Below, piece by piece: positions 54,240-64,000 of a stretch of DNA of 64,000 nt (within the stretch, counting starts at the first letter, position 1; the number at the start of each line of letters is the position of its first letter). Source of the DNA: Allodiplogaster sudhausi (taxonomy: Eukaryota > Nematoda > Chromadorea > Rhabditida > Diplogasteridae). Below the pieces are notes generated by a model. It was not told the DNA's origin and searched no databases. It saw only the letters and a program-made list of their open reading frames with translations. The stretch lies in the NCBI GenBank assembly GCA_945643635.1, contig CALZFC010000274.1, positions 651,501 through 715,500 of the forward strand, written 5' to 3'. A program made the position numbers and the translations under genes.

Positions 54240-54700
54240 TCTTTTAATCTAAAATTTACATACATATCTGCATTCAGCAGGACATATATGAATATGATTT
54301 ACAGATATTATTTTTTATTTCGCAGTATAATTTAAAATTATGCAAAGGTAATGAAGCAAAATTACATTTGAACTTCGGTTCAATCATAAAATTGCCAGAT
54401 AATTAAACTTTTTCAAGGACAATAATCCCACCATCGGGTTCGAGAGTCTTGAAAATACGTACATATTCTTATCATAAAATTTTACCTTTTTAAGACATAC
54501 GAAAAACAACAAGGGGGAAATGAACTTTCAAGGTGACCTCATGCAGCAGGATATCATAATTAGTCCATCGCATTCTTAAACATATCTAATCATATGCTGT
54601 CTATTGCAAAAAACATGTTAGCTTACAGTCAAGAAAGGCTTGTCAATGTACGGAAAAGGAACAACACAGAATCGGATATATGATTCTACCTTATCATTTT
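54240..54700. other. AT-rich spacer
   Basis: No frame, hairpin or repeat array recognised between the YGQ-rich gene and the TTAA element. Confidence 0.45.
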
Positions 54701-54719
54701 AAAAGTTATGATAGTTAAG

Positions 54720-56457
54720 AGAGCCAATCTGAGAGGTTCGAGCAGGCCTCTATACAAGACATGTCGGGAACAAAATAATTTTTTGATTTTTTATTCCTTC
54801 TAATGGCTTATGTAGCACCCTATAGAGATCCCAAAAAAATTGTTCCAAAAATTTTTTTCTGTTATTTCACCATGGATATGCACCGAAAACCCGAAAAAAC
54901 TCAAATGATCATAACTTTGTTCGTTGTTGAGATATATTAATTTTGAACTGTTTATTCAATTCCAAATTTAAAAAAAAATCGTGTTAATCACTTTTTAAAA
55001 ATATTTCATTAAATGCCTCATTTTGGCATTTTAATATTTCGAGTGGTGCGTTTGGGGCATAAAACCCCCCCCCCATGTTAAAAAACTGAAGACGCCACGT
55101 GAAAGAGCGTCCTTTTTAACCCCTATCGAGATGCCTTTCATTCAGAAATCCGTACCCCTATTTTACAATATTTTGACATGAAGCGCGCAAGTAGGGTCAA
55201 AATGGCGCATTTTCGGCCGCCGAGCCACCGTGCAAGCGCATTCATCGATCCATAACTTCGCTCAATGTTAAAATTACAAAATCGTTAGCATATCATCTAA
55301 GAGCTCTCACGGAGAGCTTCAAATGATACGTACATACTTTTATTGAAAAGTTTCAATTTATATGGGAAATTTCGTTCTGTACAATTAGAAGGCTTAAAAA
55401 TCTACTTTAAAAACATTTTCTCCTGTCGAAACATACATCACAAGAAAGAGGATGAAATTTGCTACAAGATGAACCTCTCTCAATGGAATTCCATGCATAC
55501 GATCTTTTGTTATAAATCATAAAAGTAGGGCCAGTAGCGTCGCTGTCATTTTGCCCAAGAATTCACATTTTAGGTTATTCGAATTGGAATATTCCAAATT
55601 CGAATTAGAATATTCCAATCCTTTTTTCTACAACTTTTCCACAAGGCCTTGCTATCCTACTCTTATGGCTTATAACAAAAGATCGTATGCATAGAATTCC
55701 ATTAAAAGAGGTTCATCTTGTAGCAAATTTCATCCTCTTTCTAATGATGTATGATTCGACAGGAGAAATTGTTTTTAAAGTAGATTTTTAAACCTTCTAA
55801 TTGTACAGAACGAAATTTCCCATACAAATTGAAACTTTTCAATAAAAGTATGTATTTAACATTTGAAGATCTCCGTGAGAGCTCTAAGATGATATACTTA
55901 CGATTTTATAATATTGACATTGAGCGCAGTTAGGGATCGATGAATGCGCTTGCACGGTGCCTCGGCGGCCGAAAATGCGCCATTTTCACCCTACTTGCGC
56001 GCTTCATGTCAAAATATTTTAAAATAGGGGTACGGATTTCTGAATGAAAGGTAAATGAGTAGTTAAAAAGGACGCTCTTTCACGTGGCGTCTTCAGTTTT
56101 TTAACATGGGGGGGATTTTATGCCCCAAACGCAATACTCGAAATATTAAAATGCCAAAATGAGGCCTTTAATGAAATATTTTAAAAAGTGATTAACACGA
56201 TTTTTGTGCGCCTTTAAATTTGGAATTGAATTAACAGTTCAAAATTAATATATCTCAACAACGAACAAAGTTATGATCATTTGAGTTTTTTCGGGTTTTC
56301 GGTGCATATCCATGGTGAAATAACAGAAAAAAATTTTTGGAACAATTTTTTTGGGATCTTTATAAGGTGTTACATAAGCCATTAGAAGGAATAAAAAATC
56401 AAAAAAAATAATTTGGTTCCCGACATGCCCGTGCTCGAGTCTCTCAGATTGGCTCTC
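54720..56457. mobile_element. 1.74-kb TTAA-flanked palindromic element (copy 3)
   Basis: Both ends read TTAA-GAGAGCCAATCTGAGAG on their own strands (TTAA at 54716-54719 and 56458-56461). The halves are near-perfect reverse complements. The inner part, about 55228-55968, is nearly the same as 4045-4785 of copy 1 (for example GTGCAAGCGCATTCATCGAT, GCTACAAGATGAACC), but the outer arms are unrelated to copy 1 apart from the terminus. No coding frame. Confidence 0.87.
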
Positions 56458-56739
56458 TTAATTATAAGTTAAAGGAAGCAATCATTGAATGGTTCTACAG
56501 TAGTACATTAGGACCATTTTCAAATGCGCGCCCTTAAGTATTTGGCATTTCTTCTGCCGCGCATTCAATCTCCCTAAAGTTTGAAACATGTTCGGGACAC
56601 TTGTTCCCAACATTGGCGTTGTTGTCACAGACTGAGAACAAGCTGGCAATTCTAGCAAATCTCTACGAAATAGCACAGGGCAGAGAAAAAAGACGTCGCC
56701 GGTCGTCCTGTGCATGATTCCATACTATCCTGGTCGATC

Positions 56740-56815
56740 AAAGTACTCATATCCATGGATCAGAAACTCGCCTCAGGTGCTAATCAAAGACGCTTATGAG
56801 ACTATGAACATGGTT
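56740..56815 (+). pseudogene. Relic first exon of the coiled-coil family
   Basis: ATGGATCAGAAACTCGCCTC resembles member D exon 1, and GTGCTAATCAAAGACGCTTATGAG encodes LIKDAYE, the LLLLKDAYE motif, in another frame. It is frameshifted and isolated. Confidence 0.5.
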
Positions 56816-57049
56816 CGAGATTCTTTTCACCGCTGTCCGTAAAACCCGCTTCAACACACATATGTACATATCTGTTTTCAATTTGTCTATTTAATCTGAC
56901 TTGACACTTTTGATGAAAAAAATTTGGTATGGCATTTTTATAGTCCGTTGAATTTGCCAAGTTGCAATTTTTAACGACTGTAAAAGTGTTGCTAGGTTAC
57001 TCAAGAGAAGAAAAGGAAATATGGACAAAAGAGAGAGAGAGAGAGAGAC

Positions 57050-57420
57050 ATGGAGGTAGGAAGACTCCACTTTACAACATCACCAAGGCCCAATAGTTCA
57101 AAATTCTTGGACTATTTTCTCACTTTGGATTCCGGTAAGTTGTTGATGTGTAAGCGAAGATTCATTCGAGTTGGGTCCTGTGAGTCGTCAATCCAAGTAA
57201 TTATGTCATTGCTTTTTGGAGCATGCGCGGGTGAAATGTTTTTTTTTAAATAAAAATTTTTTTATTTTTTATTTATCTTACCTTACACTTTCGGTATTAT
57301 CGGTTTAAACTCTCGTCCAATCCATTATACAACATTTATAGTTAAAAAGTGATGTAAAGTGTGCTTTTTAACCAATTTAGTAAATGCATTCTACTTCGGG
57401 GCCAACTGTAACCTCCACGT
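57050..57420 (+). pseudogene. Duplicate of the signal-peptide exon region at 58398-59060
   Basis: ACATCACCAAGG, GTTGATGTGTAAGCGAAGATTC, TTGCTTTTTGGAGCATGCGC and the following intron-like sequence match 58414-58660. The next exon-like segment (TTTAGTAAATGCATTCTAC) stops early, so this copy is probably dead. Confidence 0.5.
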
Positions 57421-58390
57421 TATATCAAAAGAAGAAAGCGGTTATATTGGTCGATGTGTGTGGAGGATCCGAAACGATGCGAATCAAACATGACGAGCAT
57501 TTGATTAGTGAAACATCGAATACTGACTTCATCGAATGTTTTTAACATCAGAAAAAAAGACAACATCTAAATCACGGATGTGAGTACATTAGCAATGTAT
57601 GATATATCAAATGAATAACGACATGAAGATACGATCATTAGGTTGGATTGTATATGTATCTACATGTGTACAAACATATCTAAACAACATGTTCATGCCT
57701 ATCTGTCCTGCGATCTCATTTTCACTTTCCTTGATAATTTCGTCAATTCTAAGGTTATTTATTACCAAATGTTATCCTAATTCTATCTCTCTTACCATTA
57801 AATGTGTTTTCATTGTGGTCATTGTATACATTGTTTCTTATTACGTTCATCAATTTCATATTCGTTTTCGTAGCCAATTGTTCAAGTTCGTTCCCTTCAT
57901 CGTTATTTCCATGAGCAACTACAATGACCTTTTTGTGGCTTCTGACGGGGTGAAAGTCCACAAATCCCTGTACTCGTGGGTCATATGGACGTCCACGTCC
58001 TGCAGCTAGGGAGAATGCAGGTCTATCCTCTCGCATTGCCATCGAACCTCATCAAACCTCACCATCTCTCTTGCCTCCGACTCTACAACAACAAAGGATT
58101 TCTCGCTTAGCTTTTTCTATTGTCTGCGATGTACCGAAAAAGGCGGAGATATGGAAAATAGCGAAGACAATCACAGAGAAACTAAGCAGCACCAAGAAAG
58201 AAGGAAGGAAATCAGCATGAACTCATGCAAGAAAGAAATCGCAGGAGATGAAGAGGAGTTGGTAGTAAACACGGGCGAAAGAGAGAGAGAGAGGGGGGGG
58301 AGAGCTAGCGAGAGTTTGAATAGTAGAGAGTGAGCTAGAATGGGAGGGAAAAGAGAATGAACTGACAAAGGAGGGATACATGGACATGCT
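57420..58390. other. Spacer; long frames on both strands unconvincing
   Basis: A 136-codon plus frame (57599-58009) and a 95-codon minus frame overlap; neither shows a recognised motif or codon bias. A short GA/G-run tract lies at 58276-58301. Confidence 0.35.
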
Positions 58391-58614
58391 GTTAGACTAC
58401 ATTTTGAAACATCACCAAGGGCGAATAGATCACTTTTCTTGGAATATTTTCTAAAGTGAGTCTCTGGAGCGAAAAATGAGTCGGGACACCTTTCCTTCTT
58501 CAGAGATATTACTTTCTCCGAAAAAAAAAGAAATCTATCACTTTTAATTCTGGTATGTTGCTGATGCGCATACAAAGATTCACTCGAGCTGGGTCGTTTG
58601 AAACGTCTATCCAT

Positions 58615-61505
58615 ATGATCTCGTCGTTGCTTTTTGGAGCATTCGCAGGTGAAAAGTTTTTAAATATTTATCTTACCACTTTTAGTTGCGCATAATATTG
58701 CCGATTTAAAGGAGCCGTACACTGAATAGTTAATGTATGGTTTTTTGAACGCGGATCAATTCGCATTTGTCTAAAATGTAGTTCCCAAAAGTTTGAACTA
58801 TTTTCTTCTACTTGTTACAAAGTCTAGCTCGCAAAATATGGACGGGCCAAATTTTGTCTACTGTAGATGCTACGCAGTCTCCATTTTCACACGCTCTCTA
58901 AGCTGAAAACTGCCAAATAGCCCATTCAAAATGCCCTTGATATACTAATCATTGCGTACTTAGTTTCTTTAAATTCCCGTCCTATTTATAATATAATTAT
59001 TTAATATTTTATTTTAATTTAAAACAGTAACAAAATGCTCGTTCATTAATTCAGCAAATGCCCTCGACATCACAACCACTGCGAGGACTACAACGACTCA
59101 ACCATGTATCGCAACATTACAGAACATTTTAGTTGAAAGATGAATAGCATCTTTTTAACGGACAATGTGTGAGAAATGCCATTATTTTAGCGGTAATAAA
59201 CATTTTACTCTTCAGTAACTTGCACGATTCCACCTGAGACGCCTGGACCGCCGCCGGGAACGGAGACATGGGATCATAGCCAGTTCAACCTTGTCTTTGG
59301 CGACCCGTGGTATCACGATTGTTGGAATCTCTATTGCAAGAAGGGAATCGTGCGATGTGTGAGGATCCCCAATATTTCTTTCTTTCTATATTTCTCACTC
59401 TTATTCTCTCGCTCTACTTTTCCCAAATATTATGCTTCTGAACTAGGTTGTGTAATTTTAAGGATAATGGCACTTCTATTTACTACAAGGATCACCTCGC
59501 TTGCGAAGCCGATGTACGTTACTTTATTTCCTTGATGAAAGAGTTGAGAATGATCATGTGCCTTTGGGCCTTGAGAAGTGAAAAGACGACACATTTAGGG
59601 CGAGTGGAGCTGGCATCCTACCACTTGTACATGCGCGGTACTTCAGATCCGGTCATCTGGGGCGCGTTGAGAGAATTTTTCCTCCTCTTTTTTATTATCT
59701 AACTAGTTGCCGCTCGGGTTTCTCCAAATGTAACGAGTTCAGGAGTGACTATTTGAACGCAAAACAACAAACTCCTTATAGCCGAGACCACAACGTGCAC
59801 GACGTGCGGCGAATTCTCGACTCAAGACGAGTACGCTGACGGCTGCCCCGAGGGATACGTCTATGACGTGTCACTCCACGCGTACGAACGAATTCCCTGC
59901 GATACTTACCGTTGCAATCCGCCCGCAGTCATGTTTGTAAGTTTGGGGGGCATTGAAGCAAAAACAGTGATTTATGCACAGAAAATGAAAAAAAGGTTTC
60001 AAAAGAGAACAGTTCGAAAAATGTTTTATGTTTAATTTTTGAGAAAGCCATAAAATTGTGGGATCACGGATGTTTTTTTTTTTAAATATATTCTTAAGAT
60101 TCTCTGCTACAGTGGCTCGTCGAAGAAAATGTTCGGGTGATGTTTACTGAAATCAACTGGTTTCTTTGCCGAATTTAATGTAATTCAATTCAAAACGCTT
60201 TATTCAACGGGTTAGTGTATTCGGTGGAGCGCCATAAGTCATCGCCATTCTTGGAGATTTGAAGCATGATGTAGGAATGACCTCTACCGAATGCGTATAT
60301 TGCATGATAATTTAAACCAACTTGCGTGCATTTGGCGCATACTTTATTATGTAGAAACGTTTAATGTTCAAAGCCTAACCAGTGCACACTTTTTGCTACA
60401 GTTTTGGTAATTTCAAAGCAAAATTTCTGTCTACTTCCAAAAAAAACATGAACTGCACTACCGACGTTTACAACTTAAATTATGCAATAAATGCACTCAA
60501 GTCCATACATTCATTTATGGCAAACAATTTAGTATTTTATGAGACTTGTTGAATTCGGTGGAAAAACAATTCTGAATTCAGAAAACATAAATATTACACG
60601 AAGCTTTGTTCCTACGAGTCACAGTACCAGAGAATCTTAAAAATATATTAAATTTATTATATTAATTCGTGAGCAAATAATCTTAAACTGTAATGTATGT
60701 ATGCACATATCAGATAGGAGTCTGCGACATTTCAACATACGAAGAATGCATTTGGTCGAATGCGCCTGTCCAATACGCCGAGTGCTATTATTACGAACAT
60801 TCGGGTTCCTACATCTTGCGCACTGACAACGGAACAGTGATGACTTTCTATTTCCTGTCGTGCTGCAAACTCAATGGTATCAATTATAGTAACAAACAGA
60901 CTAATTGTAAAGAATGGTCATCGGTACAAAAACAAAAACTGAATAGTAATTCGATGAGCAATAAATCAAGCGAGGATGCTGACTTTTTTTTATGTAAGTA
61001 CGTATGTATATTCTAAATAATACCAAGAACGGAGAAAAATTGGAAGCAAAAAATTAAGAGGATGACTCTTCAAACAATTGAAAATCTATACAAAAAATTG
61101 AAATATTAAAACCTCGAATACGACGACGAGTGTGCATACCATCTACATAGATACAACATATATCTCAAAAGATATTCTCTCGAGCAAGGAGAAGGTAAAA
61201 TCTTCAGGGACCACGACGTCAACGACGACATCGACAAGTACGACGACAACAACACCGGAAGAAACAACAACGACGACGACTGAAGAGATTACAACCTCAA
61301 CCGATCTCTCTTCCTCTACTGCTAACGTCATTACAACGTCCGCAGTTCTGTCAACTTCGACAACGGAGGAGATTACAACGTCGACTTCCACGTCCACTTC
61401 AACGATTCATTCGTCCACAGTATCAACAGCATCGTCTACAGTATCCTCAGCTTCCACTCCTTGTGGAGCATATGTCGCGGCACCGAACACGACAGCTGCT
61501 TCGAG
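58615..61505 (+). CDS. Secreted Cys-rich and Thr/Ser-rich (mucin-like) region, probably the N-terminal part of a larger gene
   Basis: Seven exons join in phase: 58615-58648 (an in-frame ATG also at 58564), 59055-59105, 59216-59358, 59463-59513, 59787-59936, 60714-60876 and 61151-61505. MISSLLFGAFAAANA is a good signal peptide. Four Cys-rich exons follow (YHDCWNLYCKKGIVRC, YKDHLACEAD, TTTCTTCGEFST, ECIWSNAPVQYAECYYYEHS ... FLSCC), then about 80 residues of Thr/Ser repeats (TTTSTSTTTTTPEETTTTTT) typical of O-glycosylated stalks, ending in PCGAYVAAPNTTAAS. The phase continues into the EGF-like and DEG/ENaC exons downstream, so one transcript may encode all. The intron at 59937-60713 holds a 0.57-kb palindrome. 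Confidence 0.5.
60080..60657. repeat. Imperfect 0.57-kb palindrome in an intron
   Basis: AATATATTCTTAAGATTCTC at 60087 pairs with GAGAATCTTAAAAATATATT at 60631-60650, and the similarity continues inward (GCTACAGTGGCTCG against CGAGTCACAGTACC). A diverged fold-back element. Confidence 0.7.
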
Positions 61506-61586
61506 GTACATTCCACACGCTTGAAGATGATGCGTTTGCACATACTAACTTTATTCTTGTTCGTCGTCACTATCACTCTTTCGTAG

Positions 61587-63953
61587 CCGCTACCGTAGTT
61601 GGAGGGTAAGCTCTCCTTGCGGAAAAGAGTCGGGAATGGGAGTTGATAAAAATAAAATTGAAAAAAACCCAATTTTGAATTCGCGCCTTTTTGCCTGACA
61701 AAAGAGTGTGTTTTCGAGAGACGCGACTGCAAGGGTCACGAAAATTCAACTAGACCTTCAAGTGCAATTGTAAGGTGCCAGACCTTTGACCTGACTGCGA
61801 CGTGTGCCTCAAACAGCAGCTCCAGCTCCCAAGTCTCCTGCACGTGCTCGGCTAGCTACGCCGGCCCACTCTGCACCATTGGTCCAATTCTTTTTTTTTA
61901 AACGAATATCGTTATTATTCTCGTTGTACTATTCAGTATTTTTACTTACACGCCAACGCAATTTTAGAAGCAAACAAACTTCAAAATGTCGCTGATCTAG
62001 CAAAAACACCAATAGATGCAGTTCTTGAGGCTGGTTCTGCATTTTGGAATTCCGCTTGCAATGAATCATTGGTTGCCATTAACACGCCATCAAATGCTAT
62101 TAAAAAATATTATTACTTAATAGCTGATGTCCCGAAGTCACTCGGCGCCGGGCATTTTCCGGACGGCTCTTCCCTCTCTGCTCGCGCCACTCGGAGAGGA
62201 GAGGCTTAGACAGATGAGTTGGAAGATCGAGGACATCATTGAGTATGCGGCAGTTGGAAGGAGAGAGATCAAGATCAGGTACGATTAATGGAGGGCGATC
62301 AACGAAAAATTATGTAGTCTATTTCAAATTGACGCACGCAGCGGGTTTGTGGATCTTCCGAAATAGCAACACACGAAAATGGGACTCCCAGGGCAAAGGC
62401 GGCAATTTGAACATGCATTAATTATTATTCGGCGATCGTGCTCCTTTAGAAGAGAAAAACGGAGAGAGAGAATGAGAGAGTAACAGATAGAAAGACGGAA
62501 ATGGCATGACGATTTTTGTTTATAGAAACTTCAGAAAGTTTCGCATGGCCACCTAAACTCAAGCGAGTTTCATGAAATAAATATGAATTAAGAGATTTGT
62601 TCACGGAGCAGTTCGACTCTTCTCTCGGCACCTGTTTCACTATAAATTCAAATGATTCTTTACGAATTCGTCTTACTGGTCAACGAGGAGGCTCGAGATT
62701 ATGATTCTTTTTATATTTTTCCCATTTTTCGATAAATCACATTTTTTTCAGTATTATGAAAAAAAAACATTGTCTAAAAAATTAGGTAAGTTATCTTTCT
62801 TAAACTGTGATAACCCTCGTTACTTATCACCTAAAGAACTTCGAGTGAATCTTAATTCGATGCCTAATGAAAGTCCAGGATGGAATGAAGTCAGCGGTGT
62901 CAACGTACTTATCGCTACTCGTTAGTACACTTCCTCTGGTCATTTCTACTATTAAGATATATCTTCTTTTACGAAAAATTTTGTTATAGAAACAATCCAG
63001 CCCACAATGATTTTTTGAATGATTTTATTTTTGAAATCAATCGAGATGAACGCTTATAGCTGGGCAACGAATATCGATGGAGTCGCGTCTGCATTCCTCA
63101 CTGGATGCGACATCCAGCCATTTCCAAGTGAACAAGGTGTGTACTGTATCTTGAACACTTACTGCATCTTTAAAATTACGGTTTCATTTAAATTAAATAA
63201 ATATTTCCAGAAATCAGTTCGCCTCCTAGATAGCTGCGTGCATTCATCGTCCGAAGTTGCCTCGTTCTATGCAGGGGGTGGCTACTCAGTTGAAGTGATC
63301 AACATACTAAATTTAATTAATTAATCATATACTAAATCAGATATTAAAATCAAATAACTAAGTCAGATTGTCAAATCCATTTATAGTCTCCACTGCTTAC
63401 GCTTTAAACGCTTTCCTAATGAACTCTCATTCCAGAGCTGTTTTCGCTCGTGCCAACAAGACGTTATCTTTGCTTCATGCGGTTGCATGGACGCGAGCTT
63501 TCCGAAGCCGAGCAATGTTCCTGGTTGCGATTATGGAACGTGTACGTGATTATTAGGCTCAAATTTTATTCTATGTTTTAAATCGTAATTGTTTAACTGT
63601 TTTTTTTTGTCCAACAAATAAGTTTAATCCAATAAAGTATACAACACAAAGGGTCGACGTGTGGGACTGAAGCGACGGCGCGATTCGGGGAGAAAACAAG
63701 TGAATGCTTCTGTCCACCCGCTTGCCACACCGAACACTTCCACGTCCTCTCATCGACCGTTCAATGGCCAACGAGGGTGACGTTCATTCACTTGGATGGA
63801 GAGAAAGAGAGAAAGAAGGGAGTTGAAGGAGAGAGAAAATGAGAGAAAGAGGGCTGAGTTTGGAAAATGTTCTAGATATCAAATTAATTGCAGTTGGCTT
63901 GCGTGAACTCGACGCGAAACCATTCGTATAGAACATGTAATAAGACGAGCATG
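61587..63953 (+). CDS. DEG/ENaC sodium channel extracellular exons with EGF-like module; continues past right edge
   Basis: A candidate exon chain: 61587-61605, 61782-61881, 61968-62136, 62210-62278, 62612-62678, 62837-62920, 63060-63136, 63211-63294, 63436 to about 63541, and a tentative 63894-63953. It encodes an EGF-like end (CTCSASYAGPLC), then YYYLIADVPKQMSWKIEDII, FDSSLGTCFTINS, NESPGWNEVSGVNVLIATP, RLLDSCVHSSSEV and CFRSCQQDVIFASCGCMDAS followed by FPKPSNVPGC. The GxCFT, ESPGW..VxGVNVLI and CxxxC...CGC..FP.P....C signatures belong to amiloride-sensitive (degenerin) channels. The steps 62278 to 62612 and 63541 to 63894 do not match in phase, so an exon is missed at each. No TM1 is found upstream, and TM2 would lie beyond 64000. 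A short fold-back repeat (62288-62450) sits in one intron. Confidence 0.7.
62288..62450. mobile_element. GGGCGATCAC fold-back repeat, copy in the DEG/ENaC gene
   Basis: Starts GGAGGGCGATCAACGAAAAA, contains CGCAGCGGGTTTGTGG and CCGAAATAGC, and ends ATTCGGCGATCGTGCTCC, matching the 27.4-kb copy in the same orientation. Confidence 0.7.
63600..63890. other. Intron or spacer near the right edge
   Basis: Contains a short GA tract (63796-63852). An additional channel exon may lie here, since the flanking exons do not match in phase, but I cannot define it. Confidence 0.35.
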
Positions 63954-64000
63954 GTATGAGTTTTGCAATTTAAAAAAGCGAAATATTCCTTGATTTTGTA

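Noticed and set aside
57599..58009. 136-codon hydrophobic plus frame
   Set aside because: AT-rich, no codon bias, overlapped by an equally long frame on the other strand; no family recognised.

Overview
The window looks like a piece of a nematode nuclear genome. It contains intron-rich eukaryotic genes with GT-AG introns, an AT-rich background, very abundant (GA)n/(CT)n microsatellites and many inverted-repeat elements. The nematode call rests on a DUF273-type glycosyltransferase-like gene, a probable transthyretin-like secreted gene and a DEG/ENaC channel with a Cys-rich ectodomain; I could not run searches, so the species is not named. All exon structures were derived by hand from similarity to remembered families plus reading-frame phase, and several total lengths close in frame.

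Left part (1-23.7 kb), housekeeping genes. On the minus strand lie SNF8/VPS22 (3' end beyond the left edge, start 5383), JMJD8 (6959-9874) and a LIN-52 homologue (10515-11632, 5' end unresolved). On the plus strand follow POLR2H/RPB8 (13153-14833) and cytosolic arginyl-tRNA synthetase (15484-23666, 21 exons, 739 aa). Introns are loaded with pyrimidine-strand (CT)n tracts and three use GC-AG splice sites.

Middle (23.9-31 kb). A 2.36-kb TTAA-flanked palindromic element carrying a protein-coding loop abuts the splice donor of a papain-family gene whose catalytic Cys is replaced by Ser (26273-28101, minus). A putative transthyretin-like secreted gene follows on plus (about 29969-30778).

Accessory cluster (32-49.2 kb). 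This is a tandem array of an unrecognised coiled-coil gene family. Three members begin MSSPR(D/E)LEE and a fourth MSPPRELED. Some end in one hydrophobic tail segment (likely tail-anchored), others carry a proline-rich soluble tail. Relic exons, duplicated segments and a 101-bp perfect hairpin lie between the copies. An unrelated two-exon gene with a basic C-terminus (45148-46614) sits inside the cluster.

Right part (49.8-64 kb). It holds the DUF273 gene (49887-52142, minus, 313 aa), a small YGQ-rich gene (53579-54151, minus), a second and third view of the TTAA palindrome family, and a plus-strand chain of exons encoding a secreted Cys-rich and Thr-rich region, an EGF-like module and DEG/ENaC extracellular exons, running towards the right edge.

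Three long palindromes (3555-5269, 23909-26267, 54720-56457) share TTAA flanks and GA(G/C)AGCC termini and form one transposon group. A shorter fold-back repeat with GGGCGATCAC ends occurs at least six times.
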